DNA of 64,000 nt from Agroathelia rolfsii (lineage: Eukaryota > Basidiomycota > Agaricomycetes > Amylocorticiales > Amylocorticiaceae), in the NCBI GenBank assembly GCA_018343915.1, contig JABRWF010000007.1:930001-994000 (forward strand), read 5' to 3'. Below the pieces are notes generated by a model. The model was not told the DNA's origin. It was given only the letters and a program-made list of their open reading frames with translations, and did no database searches. Positions 45,415-56,758 of this stretch are shown here, piece by piece. The first letter of the stretch is position 1; each line of letters opens with the position of its first letter. The position numbers and the translations under genes were made by a program.

Positions 45415-45883
45415 ATGGCACATATAATCATAGTTACTATATCCCCACACCGCTATCTGGTTCTCAAAAGACGGTCAGTAGTGATGACAACGTGAAGGGC
45501 GGATTTATGAGGCAAAAATTTATGCTTGCGAAGAGTTCTTGAGTGATAATCGCTATATGTTACAAGCTTTCGTGTATCTTTTGTGCCCTGAAACGCATGG
45601 CTTGATTATCGTGTCTATATCCTAGTCGCTATGCATTACTCTTGCATCTTCGCATTTCGTGAGCATATTCAAAGTCATGCATATCAGAGCTTGTTATAAC
45701 GATCTTATTCACGGCGAGTATTAGTGCCTTGTCGAACCCTCAACACGTCCAAACTTGAAGTTTAGGTCGGTGGACATCATCATTTGATTTGGACCGTCTA
45801 AAGTTGTGCGGGTTTCTCAAACCTACAAGTCATATATGCTGCAAAAATTTCTGATCAAAACTTGACGATTTTTTTTTCTTAAA

Positions 45884-45910
45884 AAAAGGCCGAAGAAACT
45901 TCGGCCTTTT
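45884..45910 (+). repeat. Perfect 12-bp inverted repeat (hairpin)
   Basis: Arms AAAAGGCCGAAG and CTTCGGCCTTTT are separated by a 3-nt AAA loop. The structure resembles a rho-independent terminator, but in a fungal chromosome it is more likely a transposon-derived or cruciform element. It lies about 470 bp downstream of TRM1. Confidence 0.8.
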
Positions 45911-45976
45911 ACAAACAGTAGATTAGTGTGACGAGTCAAACACAAAGTATATTCGAGAGAGCTACATTTACACATA

Positions 45977-46330
45977 CAGTGGCGTCAAATAGTATTTGAC
46001 CAGGCTACGTTTCTCAGTTTCAGTCACCTCCACATTGTTTCATTTCCATTTCAAACAAAAATAGTACAGCATATTTTACATATCCTCTACAAGCCTGCAG
46101 ATTCATAATAGCTGGCACAAAAATGGAGAAGCTCGATATATGCCCAAATCCAACTCTGTCATATCAATTTCTTTTGGAGTATAACTATTTTCGTATGTTA
46201 TACATGCTCTAAGGTGTATTTAAAAAAATCCATAAAGTAGGAAAAACCTTCTGAGGTTGTGGAACATCTACAAGATGTTAATTTTCATGCAATTTCCTAG
46301 CTTGCTTACTTTCAAAAAAATCTTGATTTG
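45977..46330 (+). mobile_element. Tc1/mariner-like terminal fragment
   Basis: After a TA dinucleotide (45975-45976) the sequence CAGTGGCGTCAAATAGTATT with TGACC reads like a Tc1/mariner terminal inverted repeat. It includes an internal GTCAAAT/ATTTGAC palindrome. No matching opposite terminus and no transposase frame are found within the next few hundred bases, so at most one end of an element is present. The right limit is arbitrary. Confidence 0.4.
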
Positions 46331-46444
46331 GTGAGTATTAGCATGATAGCTTATGGGGACAAGGAATCCCGGAAATGCAACCGCTGGACTATTCCCTTGG
46401 CGCCTATAGCTAGCTCTCTAAGACCAACTACCACAACACGTTTC

Positions 46445-46702
46445 TTATTTCTCACATTTCTTGGTATTCGCATACGGCAGGTTTCCATTCTTCTTGATTG
46501 TCTTACATCTGTACGTAGGCTCGGATCCAGCCACTTCGAACTCCACTTCGCTACGTTTAGAAGGTTTCGGATGATAGTCAGAGTAACAGTTCGTGTGGCG
46601 TTCGTCATCAGCATCAACTAGGAGCAACCAATCTACATACACGCTTCTCAACAACGTAGTAAATACCGCAGCAATAACAAAAGAAGTTTCGATGTAGTAC
46701 AT
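46445..46702 (-). CDS. Candidate small secreted cysteine-containing protein
   Basis: An 85-residue frame from the ATG at 46702 begins with a hydrophobic stretch (YYIETSFVIAAVFTTLLR) that could be a signal peptide or anchor. It continues ADDERHTNCYSDYHPKPSKR, then SEVEFEVAGSEPTYRCKTIK and KNGNLPYANTKKCEK, ending at a TAA at 46445. Three cysteines lie in the mature part. A related peptide is preserved at 32740-32830, with in-frame conservation of SEV-FEVAGSEPTY-CK. That suggests the frame has been coding. The frame is open further upstream (to 46927), so the start is uncertain. No known family is recognised. It sits directly downstream of the STE11-type kinase gene on the same strand. Confidence 0.45.
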   Translation of the reverse strand: MYYIETSFVIAAVFTTLLRSVYVDWLLLVDADDERHTNCYSDYHPKPSKRSEVEFEVAGSEPTYRCKTIKKNGNLPYANTKKCEK

Positions 46703-46923
46703 ATAATAATACCTCGGCAGGGCACAGCCAGCTGGTTGGAGTAAGATATACAATGAGCTAAAAAAAGGTGAAAGGTGAAGAGGGAAAAACCACCGAGATA
46801 GATTGTTTGAACTTGATATTCCAATAGAAAGAAAAAAGCAATGGAGCCGAATAGAGCAGGCGGTCATAACAAGTAAACAAAGAAAGAGGAAGAAAAACGA
46901 AAAGTATAATTCAGCGAAGCCAA

Positions 46924-49900
46924 TCACTGACTTGGTGCAGGTGGCTTATTGATCTCTTGAGCACGAATCCAAGGGTGCAACCGAAGCTCGGCGGCGGACG
47001 GGCGCGCATCAAGGTTCAGTTCAAACGTCTTATTCAAGAAATCCTCACATTCTGGTGTGATATCGGCCGGGTTTTCCGGCCGAGCGGAGGAGGTACCAAT
47101 CTATGGAAAGAGTTGTTGCTCGTGAGTAAGTGATATCAGATGGGAGAAAATGCAGGGCGAACCTTGAAGATAGCTTGCATTTGGGTCAGCTTAGCCCAAG
47201 GATGTTCACCCGTGAGCATCTCAACGACGACACATCCGACACTCCATATATCTGCCTTTTTGGTATTTTGCTTTTGCTGAATAACTTCCGGGGCCATCCA
47301 GAACACGGAGCCTTGGAGCGACGACATTCTTTGAGCCTGCGCGCGCTTGCCAAAATCTGGGTAGTCGTTCCACATTAATAAGAAGCTAGTCACTTGCAGA
47401 GAAAAAAAAACTTACTGTCTTCGACCTTCTTGGAAATACCAAAATCTGATATCTTGACACCACCGCGATTGTCAACGAGGATGTTGGCACCCTTGATGTC
47501 GCGATGAATGATATCTTTTCCGTGAAGGTACGCAAGGCCGTCCAGAATCTGACGGACAAAATTCGCAGCAAGCGGCTCGGCGAGCATGCCATACGTTTGC
47601 AAAAGACCGGCGACGGAACCACCGGGAACGTATTCTAGGAAGATGTTCAAGTAGTCGCCTTCCTGGGCGGAGTCTAGAAATAGTGCTATCAATGACCTCA
47701 CTAGATATGGCAAAATAAAACAATTGAAGCGTACAGAAGTATTGGACGATGTTATCGTGCTTAAGCGTATTGAGAAGCTCAATCTCACGCTCTAAAGCGA
47801 CGACCATCTCCTTCGTGCGCCTGTCATTGAGCGACGATCCCGTAGGAAGCTTGACTTGCTTAACAGCCATGAGGAAACCGGTGGCTGCATCAAGGCCAAG
47901 GTAAACTTCTCCAAAGGAGCCCTTGCCAATGAGAGCACCCTTGATCCATTTGGCATCTAACGTTTCACCATTAGTCTTGTAAAATATGCTGCAATTGAGT
48001 ACACAAGACTCACTTCGGGCCTTGTGCACTTTACCCTCCTCATCAACAACCTCCACTTCATCCGTAGCGTCATCATCATCATCATCAGTATCCTCATCCT
48101 CCTCATCTTCATCTTCATCTCTCAGTATATCACTGCCATCCTCCTCCTCATCAAATTCGTCCGTCGCATCGATCGGCGCGGGCGCAACCTCCGCCGTAGC
48201 AGCCTCATCCTCCGCGTTCACCCCACCACCGACAAGACTCCACGAATCGTTATCCGTCATGCGCTCAAGCGCCATGCTCTCCCGCCTACTCTGCACCTCC
48301 GCCGTCACCTGATCCATCGTGATCACGCTCGCGGTGTCGCTGCGGTCCTTCTTGCTGCGGAGCTCCTTCATATAGCTCATGCGCCGCGTCGCGGCTGCTG
48401 CTGCTGCACTACCGTTGCCGGCCAAGCCCTGCTCCTGCAGTCGGGTTAAAGACTCCATCGAGTCCGAGAGCGATTCCGTCGGGAAGCGCACAGGCGGCAG
48501 GAGATGCGACGACGAAGACGTCGGCACCGGCGGGCTCGTGTTCAAGTCAATATCCCGCCCATCGTGCGTCGAGAGCGACACGCGTGGTGGCGCCTCGGTG
48601 TCCATGGCAGACCGGGATGGCCTCTCCGGTAGGGGCGGGACAGGAGGAAGAGGGGGAGGAGAGGAAGAAGACGGTCCGGACACCAACGCCCTCTCGCTCG
48701 CTGCGCGGTTCGACTCGATCGAGCGCCTGCCCCCACCACCCGAGCCCGCGGTGCTGCTGCTGAACCGCGATGGCATGGCGGCCGTGCTGCTCCACGAGGC
48801 GGTGCTCATCACGCTCAGACGCTTGGGGCGCATCATCATGCTGTTGCGCGCCGTGCGGGCAAGCACCTTCTTCTCCGTGAAGGGGAAGTATTCCGGTAGA
48901 TGGTTCGAGATGAGCTCACTAGGCGGGCGCTGGCCGAGGAACTCGCGCAGCTTACCCTTGTGGTGGCCCTGGGAGGCGATGGATGAGGGCGAAGAGGGTC
49001 GGGACATGTCCCCGTCAAAGTCACTTAGGACTTTGTATGCGCTCGCACGCTGCGTGGCCTTTCTGCCGCTGGAGTTGCCATATTCTGTACCAGGCACAGA
49101 TAGGAATGAACTGGCGTCGTCGCGTTCCGACGCGCTCGGTTGGGCGTGACGATGTGGAGCGGCCTGACGGATGGTCAAACCGCGTTCGCGCACAGGGGTG
49201 TTGTGTGGTCCCTGGCAGATAGCCAGTAATTCAGATTCAGACAGTAATGGACCTTGATAGAACAAAGCACGTCAAAATAAATGTGATTAAAATCATTGTA
49301 GATATTCTTACCATGTCCATCCACCGAAATACCCCAGCCATCCAGCGTCAATACACCATTGTCCGTATTGACATGGTCCGCAAGGTTCCCATTGTCGAGC
49401 CTTCCACCTCGCCCAACCTTCCTAAGCACCCGTTGGAGAACTTCGACACCAGTGCTACAATCTCCGACTTTGATTTTCACCGTCCTCGCCTGGGCCAGAT
49501 TGCTGCCGTCCCCTTCGCTCTCGGCCATGTTGAATTTGACGATCTGGTGCTCGAGATCGTCGAGACTAGGCGCATTGGAGTGGATCCCCTTGTTATTGTT
49601 CATGCGTGCAGTATTGAGCGAAGCGGACGTGGACGCCGAAGATGTTAGATGGGAGGAGGTTGCTCCTGGAGTAAAAGCTTCGTTGATCGGGGAAAGAGCT
49701 TTTTGCTGCTGCTGTTGCACGGGATGGAGGGACGAGTAAGGATGTGACATGGCCGTAGGCGTGGACGTGCTCGAGGTGGATGGTCGCGGCGGCAGCTTGG
49801 ACGCTGCTCCGCCAGAGCTTCCACTAGGAGAGGATGCACCGAGCGACGAGTTGCGCACATGCGTGGGTATTGCGCCCGGCGGCTTGGGAGACACCGAACG

Positions 49901-51022
49901 GTTGAGGGGTGAGGGCGAGCGTAGATTACTCGGGCCCTTGTTCTGACGAGGATCCGAAGGAAGGCCGTAGTTTCCATTGGCCCACGATGGTGAATTATTT
50001 GCAACTGTAGGTGTAGGCATGGAAGGTACTGGTGGCAACGACTGGTTGACATAAGCAGGTGGTGGGTTCTCCAATGGTGTGCGTCTCCCCGATGATGCGT
50101 TAAGTTGATGCATACGAGAACGAGCGGAAGGTAGATGGTGTCCTTGTTGAGAACGTGGGGTTTGTACTGCGGTAGGAGTAGCAGAGGGACGAGAAGGTGT
50201 GGTGCTGGGGTTAAGTGTAGATGCAGATGCAGTTGGAGCTGAAGGTGGTGGTGGTGGTGGTGGCGGCGGCGGCTGTTGCGGAAGCGGTCGCAAAGACCCT
50301 GAACTACTGTTATTACTGCTGGTTGTTGAGCCAGTCCGTATAGATGATGTGTCAGGCGTCTGAGCCTGATCCTGTACAAGGCGGGGAAGGTCTCCAGGCA
50401 TTTGCCCATTCAATCGAAGAGGAGTAGGTCTCCCTGCTCGAGAGCCCAGGCGGGAAACCGGAGACTCCGATGGCGAGCCAATGCTCTGCGGACGTTCATG
50501 GACGCCATTAATGGTGACTCTTGGACGTGTAGGGAGTGTAGGGGTCATCACAATCGTCTTGGTGCTGCATTTCTGCCGTAAAATCTTGACGGCGTTCAGT
50601 ATACGCACGCGGTCTCCGACGCTCACTACGCCCATCTCCGCCAACGTTTCGTGATCCAACTCGAGCACGAGGTCGCCACGTATATCGTTCTCGCTAAAAT
50701 TGCTAGCCAAATAGCCGCAGTTGATTTCTTTCAACCATTTGGCCACATGTGAATCCGTCCAGGTATCGACGAACTCCTTGTACGTCATTCCCGTAGGCTG
50801 GTCAACGACAGAGAAGGTTTGAGAACGAGCAGACATCGGAGGAAGGCTGAGCTGGCGCGAGAGCTGTGGCTGCTGCATCGATGCCTGCGCAGCGAATGAT
50901 GCGCCTGGAGAGGCTGGGGATGGTGATGGCGATGCAAAGATGGTCGAGTCTGCGGTGAAGGTAGCACCTCCGGGCTGAGTGACAGGAACATCCCGTGCCG
51001 GGGTGACGCCCGACATCATCAT
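46924..51022 (-). CDS. STE11: MAPK kinase kinase, Ste11/Byr2 type
   Basis: MAPKKK acting above the mating/filamentation MAP kinase pathway. Starting at 51022, the order is a SAM domain ([40 protein letters not shown]), then a long Ser/Pro-rich linker with poly-Pro. A Ras-association-like segment follows ([20 protein letters not shown]). A second low-complexity region contains a strongly acidic run (about 48040-48140). The kinase domain is C-terminal: P-loop [19 protein letters not shown] lysine, catalytic loop [19 protein letters not shown] and WMAPEV. It ends with the APSQ-type terminus at a TGA at 46924-46926. The SAM-RA-kinase order is the standard Ste11/Byr2 layout. Long antisense open frames here are composition shadows. 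Confidence 0.92.
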
Positions 51023-51981
51023 TGTATGCGAGCGCTATTTCAGTGCTGCGGTCAGAGTGTTATCGTCGGCCCAGGTGCTCTTCTTATCTGAGAGAGAGAG
51101 AGAGGAGAGCGGCGACGACGCAAATGAGAGATCTACTACTAATAGATGAGTACTACGAGCAAGGAGACAGTGGGCTGGTGGTGGTGGCCAGTCTATGATG
51201 AGGTGTAGTACGGGGCAACCTGCAAGTAGCAGTTGCGTGGTCGTTGTCGCCACGATCAGCCTTGGTCGTCGTTGTTGGTGTTGATGTTGCTGTTGGTGGT
51301 GCCGTCGAGGACGAGCAAGTGGTCGAATCATCCATCCAATGGCGGCTCAGTTGTCATATCGGGTATGTCTCCGGCTCTCGGCAATCACTTTTCCACGGTC
51401 ATGTGACTATTTTCCGCCTTAAATGAATTCATCTCGACGGAGTTTTGGACACCTGTATTGACTACCGTTGCACAGGGATCGATTATTACATGGCTTCAAG
51501 GACACTGGCAATTATCATCCTTGACTACTGAGCGTTAAACCCGCCATCATCCATCATGATCTCTATAGGAGCCACAGCCCATTGGGGATAACCAACAGTT
51601 GTAATTATGATACTATGATATTTGGGCAGTGCTGCACCGAGACAGGATATTGGACACCAAACTTTATCTCATGCATTGCATAAATAACAAGTAGCCCATA
51701 CAAAAACCAAACACAGCGCTAGAGACATGTTGATACGCTAGGTGACCGGATTCATCTCTCTATATACAGATGTCCAGCCAAAGAGCGCAACATTCTGTCT
51801 GAGGCGCTACAGATGAATGTACTGTCATGGAGTATGCTAGACAGCCAAACATGTGGATACGAGCGCCTGCGTAGTTGTTAAAAGATGGGCGGCCCAAAGG
51901 CGGGGAAACCGACACCTTTAGCTGTCCTCACTTAAGGGCAGGTTTCGGAGTATCCGAGAAACAATCATGATTCCAGGCATC
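51023..51981. other. Upstream region of STE11 and spacer
   Basis: Contains a GA-rich run (about 51090-51105), likely in the 5' leader or promoter of STE11. No other gene seen. Confidence 0.4.
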
Positions 51982-51993
51982 TGTACATGTGCT
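51982..51993 (+). repeat. Left target-site duplication of the LINE fragment
   Basis: TGTACATGTGCT, repeated exactly at 52129-52140. Confidence 0.75.
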
Positions 51994-52128
51994 CCCAGTA
52001 CTTTTGTTACAATAACTCTTATGCTACTATACACCGCACTTCCTTATACTGCGTAACTTACACTACAGCCCTCGTTACACCGTAGTTTGTTTTTAGTATA
52101 TGATGTGGTATATAAACGTAAAAAAAAA
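51994..52128 (+). mobile_element. Severely 5'-truncated LINE 3'-end copy
   Basis: Bases about 52035-52120 match the 3' terminus of the retroelement at 3822-3893 almost base for base (GCGTAACTTACACTACAGCC, CTCGTTACACCGTAGTTTGT, TTTTAGTA-ATGATG, TATATAAACGTA). They end in an A-run. Only about 135 bp inserted, with no coding part. A 12-bp duplication flanks it. Confidence 0.85.
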
Positions 52129-52140
52129 TGTACATGTGCT
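52129..52140 (+). repeat. Right target-site duplication of the LINE fragment
   Basis: Second copy of TGTACATGTGCT directly after the A-run. Confidence 0.75.
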
Positions 52141-52450
52141 ACATGTACGTCTCATAATCAGCAATACTCTGGCTTTTTTATTATGTTCCGCAGTTTAGTT
52201 GTTCCATCTGATTGCGGCAGCCTACGGCAACAACTGGCACCATATCCTGCTTGCCAAATCGTGCTCAAATCTTAATCGATCACCACGTACAGGTGGCGGT
52301 GGTGACATCATTATGCCTATCCTAAGCCGACCCCGGAGCAATCAGTAACTGGCCTGGCCATAGGTCTTGGTCATACATGACTTGTGGTGAACATATAAAT
52401 ATAAACGCAGCGCCAATTTCTCGCCTAAGCTGTCTTTGTCATTCACAGTC
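52141..52450. other. Spacer upstream of the aldo-keto reductase
   Basis: Should contain the reductase promoter; a TATAAATATAAA stretch at about 52394-52405 is a plausible TATA-like element some 50 bp before the start codon. Nothing else seen. Confidence 0.4.
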
Positions 52451-53559
52451 ATGTCTGGATTACGCACCATTCTCCTTAATGATGGAAACAGGGTGCATAT
52501 ATCCAGCCCCTTCTTATCATATTGCTATCACTAACTTTGGCTAGATTCCCTGGGTTGCATTTGGTACTGGAACAGCCCTCTTTGGCCGTGATGCCACCAA
52601 TGCTATCAAATCTGCCATCCAGAATGGTCTAACGCATTTGGACGGTGCGCAGATGTACAAGAACGAGGACACCCTAGGTGCAGGCATTGTCACCTCAGGT
52701 GTTCCACGCTCTTCTCTCTTCGTCACAACAAAGTTAGCCACCATAGAGGGCGATCAAACACCTGTATCGCTGCTCAAGGAGAGCCTGAAGAAACTCCAAG
52801 TTGATTATGTGGACCTCTACCTTATTCACGTTCCTACACAGCACGAAGGCAGGCTCAAACAAGTCTGGAAAGGAATGGAGGAAGCCAAGGCGATCGGGCT
52901 GGCCAAATCTATCGGTGTCAGCAACTTTAGCCAGAAGTACCTCGAAGAGATCCTAGAAGGCGCCACAGTAGCACCAGCCGTCAACCAGGTAACATCTTAG
53001 TGAGGCTGTCTACGCTGCACAGCTACTTACTCTCTGATGCTAGATCGAGTTCCATCCCTATGTTCTCAAACAGTCCCGTAGTCTTCTAGAGCTCCAAAAA
53101 CAGAAAGGAATCATCACCGAGAGTTACTCTGGGCTGCTGCCCCTAAGAGTAGACAACGGCCCGTTAACTCCTGTGTTGGAGAAGATCCGTGCTCAGGTCG
53201 AGTCCAGGGCTGGTGGTGTACCAGTGACAGATAACCAGATCCTCACTAAATGGATGTCGCAAAATGGCATAGTCGTCGTGACGTAAGTCCTCTGATTTTA
53301 CTACCTGGGAGCCATGAAAAAATATTAAACAATTTATTTGGCAACATAGCACGACATCGAAGGAGTCGCGAATGCAAGAGATACTTGCCGTTGAGAAACT
53401 GCCAGATCTCACAGCCGAGGAGGTGAAAGAACTCGAGGATGTTGGTGAAAGCCACTATCATCGCAGAGCTGTGAGATGGAATTCTTTTATCGTGTTCACA
53501 TTATCTTGATACTGACGGAGCATCCTTCACTTTAGCTCAAAGAAATCTTTGAACAGTGA
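52451..53559 (+). CDS. Aldo-keto reductase
   Basis: NAD(P)H-dependent carbonyl reductase of the AKR superfamily (single-domain TIM barrel). Exon 1 (MSGLRTILLNDGNR) splices to IPWVAFGTGTALFG. The catalytic tetrad is visible: Asp and Tyr in LDGAQMYKNED, Lys in VTTKLA and His in LYLIHVP. Then follow GVSNFSQ and VAPAVNQ joined to IEFHPYVLKQ, the cofactor-side WMSQNGIVVVT joined to TTSKESRMQE, and a short last exon LKEIFEQ ending at a TGA at 53557-53559. Five exons. The substrate cannot be read from sequence. The middle ITESYSGLLPLRVDNGPLTP loop suggests the fungal ketoreductase-like branch rather than aldose reductase. Confidence 0.88.
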
Positions 53560-55245
53560 ACTTTTTTTTTTGTATAAAACATCAAGATTCCGTATTGAAT
53601 AAGTAACATGTAAAGATATGCAAAAATTGACACCTTGACCTGTGACAGGTTTCTAAGTGCTAATAGATCTTTTGGTGAGCTTTACTGCTGAGGAGAGGAA
53701 CCTTACGGAGGGGTGCGCAGGAGTTCTTGTATTCGTGAATGCTGTCGCCCTCCTCCGAATGACAACTTGATGAGCGGTAACAAGGAAACTCCTCTTGCTG
53801 TCACCGTTCAGCCATAAAGAAGCCCGTGGTGCCTTCAGTATGAGTACTAGTCTTGGTGCAGATGCTAAAACCAAGGGTAGCGGCCAGAAGCCTATGAAGT
53901 TCCATAGTTGGGTCGAAGGAGGTGACAGGTTCAAGGAGCCTTAAGTCGGTAAATGACTGGATAACAGACTCGCAGAGCTCGATACGGACTCGGACATTTC
54001 TGATCAAGAAGCTCTCTAGTACACTGGAGGGCTATAGTGCCCACCGAAAGTTTGTCATGCTTTTTGCTCCTTTATACCTCATCCACTTCCACATTGTTTT
54101 GCTTTGAGTAAAAATTTATGTAGTATGATACAAATGTCCTGTATGTACCTGTAGAGTTACATTTGAAAAATATCTGGTGGCTAGCTATTGGTATGCAAAT
54201 CAAATGCACTGTTAAAAACTGCTAAGAAAAGTATCGATCAATATACCACATTTTAAGATATGAGTATTTCTCCTTTAAATTAGACATAGCATACATTGAG
54301 ATAAAAGAAAAAAAGAGCTTATATAACTTGACTAGGTGGATGAAGCGCTAGAAAATCCACAAGCTTAAGCCGACTAGTTGGGTGGTGTTTTGGGAGTCTG
54401 AAAAGGCACTCATTGCCGTACTCTTGACTGACTTATATGTCACGTTGAGAGCTCAAACCGCTGCTACACTGACAATATCGTACCAAAAGCACTCGAAAAA
54501 ACTAAAGAGAATGTCATTATAGCATACAAAATGTCTAAGCAGAAGGATCGGTCATGAGCTTAGTACTTTACTTTTTCTGGGCCAAAATCATATTTCTTGG
54601 ACATTGATAAGGGTATAGCACATGCAATATTTTATATCTTTTTAATCGATGCAACAAATGGCATCTAAATTCATATGTATCAATTGGAACTGATATCAAG
54701 AGTCCGATACGAGCTGTTGTGGTGTAATCTTCTGATCTTTCCGAATTCCTCGACTCGTCGTATCCAGGAATGTTATTAGGTAAGATGGGTATCAATGCAG
54801 AAATTATAACGTCATACCAGTGTCTATGCACACCCCAGCGAACACCCAGGCAAAGTCAGATCGTATTAACAGGTCTGCCAGACTTGTCTATTAGTCAGTA
54901 TCTTTGCTATCACTCATTTTTGACTAGGCTATGCATTTATTTGTTACCTAGTACAAGACTGTCTCTAACATGTAAATATGCAATGGATATATGCGGCTCA
55001 TACTCTGTAGAGTTTGCACTTCCTTCATGTTTGCTTCGAGCAATGAGACAAATCAAAAGAACAACAATTGAATAAACCCCTCTCCTTGCGAAGCACAGGT
55101 ACCGGTCATTTAAGTGGAAGGAAGTCATGAACATGCATAAATCTTAGATAAATCAGTGCGAGACCGCCAATTAATAGGATAGGAAATCGGGATCGGTTCG
55201 TAAAATAGTCCATTTCAAATACAATGCCAGAATGATATCCATGCA
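53560..55245. other. Spacer with an unidentified relic
   Basis: On the minus strand, two overlapping frames (54007-53801 and 53934-53653) could be one coding stretch broken by a frameshift: IRNVRVRIELCESVIQSFTD in the first and KRSFLVTAHQVVIRRRATAF in the second. I do not recognise the family. Bases about 54070-54150 weakly resemble 46015-46095, next to the Tc1/mariner-like terminus. The remainder is AT-rich without motifs. Confidence 0.35.
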
Positions 55246-56561
55246 TCATGAAGGTGATAGCTCAGCTGCTTCTCTGTTAGTAGCAACAACAGCATTGGCA
55301 GTTTCCTCCAATTTGCGCTTTTTCCTCGCGAGATACCTCTCCTTGGCACTCTGTATAGCTTCGTCCTGATTTCGTTTAACCACAATCCTCTGTGTCCGCT
55401 CATATTCTTCTCTCTCCTTCTCCTCCCGTACCCTCTCTTCCTCCTGCGCCATTTGCTGCCGAATTTCCCTTGCCCTTCGCTCATTAATCTCCTTTCTTGA
55501 TGCAGCGGTGCCCACGGCACGATGCGTCTGCATAGCCTCATTATCCTGACCAGACTTGTTCTTCGACATTGTAAGACCCAATTTTCGTGTATTTGGAGCA
55601 GAAAGATTCAGTCCAGCGGAGAGAAGATCTCGCTTATCAACGATCTGGTTGTCATCGTTAAGCTCGACATCTTTACCCTGCTCGCGTGCAATCTTGGCGA
55701 GCTCCAGATCCGATTTCGGCGTCAAGTCGGGCGGCTTGGTGATAGTCAAGTTAACTGAGGGCCCTTGAGGTCCTTTGACGGCCGAAGAGGTGGTAGCTTG
55801 AACGGTCTCTGCATGTTGTTGCTCTGAATCTTCCAGTAGTTTGCGATAGAAATGGGCCATGCCGGTGCTAGCGGTGCCCCGCTTTTTCTTTTCTGCCTCT
55901 AAATAGAATAGGAACAAAGCATTTATCATTATTTGTACCACAGCATTATCCCAGAAAACATACCTTCACGGGCCTTTTCCTCTGCCTCCGCTCGTCGCAC
56001 CTCCGCTTGTTGGTCTTTATACGCCTGCGTAACGAACGCCTCCTTATCTGCAAACTCATCACCTTCCATCTCTCTTTCCCGTTGTATCATCTTTTCTTCT
56101 GCACGTAGGTGGTCCAGTTTGCGCGTAGCTGCCGAGTTCAGCAGACCAGCTATGTATTTAGGCTACATGCATTGCAAGCGAGAGAGAGAGAGAAACATAT
56201 ATAAGTTTATAAATGCGACATTAATATAGACAAAGCACACCTTACGTTCTCCAGCGGCCATTTCCTTGGCCTCTTTCTGCCTCTGCTTCGCCTCTTGCAT
56301 CTTATCCCACACATCATCATAGTCATACACCGTCGAGTCGACTTTCATCTCGGCCTCCATGCGCTTTTGCATTGCCCGAGATGTCTCGGCGACAAGGTCG
56401 CGCTGTTTGTTGGCTTTTTTCCCCTTGGTATCTGATGATGTGGCTGGCGCGCCGTCTATGGGCTCATCATCCTCTAGTGAGCCAAATGCAACGGGTTTCT
56501 TAAGAGACGGAGCGGCCCTGACTGGCTTGTTGGATTTAGGGAGAGAGAATGATAGCTTCAT
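55246..56561 (-). CDS. NSRP1: Nuclear speckle splicing regulatory protein 1-like (DUF2040)
   Basis: Coiled-coil nuclear protein of the NSRP1/CCDC55 family, linked to alternative splicing. The start at 56561 gives MKLSFSLPKSNKPVRAAPSL. The DUF2040 core follows, with STVYDYDDVWDKMQEAKQRQ, an intron joining to PKYIAGLLNSAATRKLDHLR, AEEKMIQREREMEGDEFADK and EAFVTQAYKDQQAEVRRAEA. The second half is predicted disordered and then very charged coiled coil (EERVREEKEREEYERTQRIV; KERYLARKKRKLEE), ending at a TGA at 55246-55248. Three exons. Head to head with MTR3, 197 bp apart. Confidence 0.88.
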
Positions 56562-56758
56562 CTTGAGGAATTAGTGTGATCAGGTAGACAGCCCGAGTGG
56601 AGTTATAAGCGAAGAGTATCCAGAGCACCGTTAATAATGAGGATGTGTGAATGAGTTCAAGTTAAAATGCCTTATGTAAGCTACAGTTGAAATTAAGCGC
56701 CACTGACATTCTGTCTTCAACACTTCACTTGATTCGATTTCGTATTTGAGTATCCATT
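56562..56758. promoter_or_regulatory. Putative bidirectional promoter NSRP1 / MTR3
   Basis: 197 bp between divergent start codons. Role inferred from arrangement only. Confidence 0.5.

Larger units (their letters stand above)
45415..46444. other. Repeat-rich spacer
   Basis: Holds a perfect hairpin (45884-45910), a Tc1/mariner-like terminus (from 45977) and a dispersed repeat shared with 32565-32815 (from about 46340). No gene recognised. Confidence 0.5.

Noticed and set aside
48379..49149. 256-codon plus-strand open frame inside STE11
   Set aside because: It is antisense to the SAM/RA-kinase linker of STE11, whose minus-strand reading has clear domains. The frame mirrors Ser/Pro/Gly-rich composition and has no motif.
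49645..50409. 254-codon minus-strand frame in the STE11 linker
   Set aside because: Shifted-frame shadow of the STE11 Ser/Pro-rich region; His/Arg/Leu-rich without motifs.
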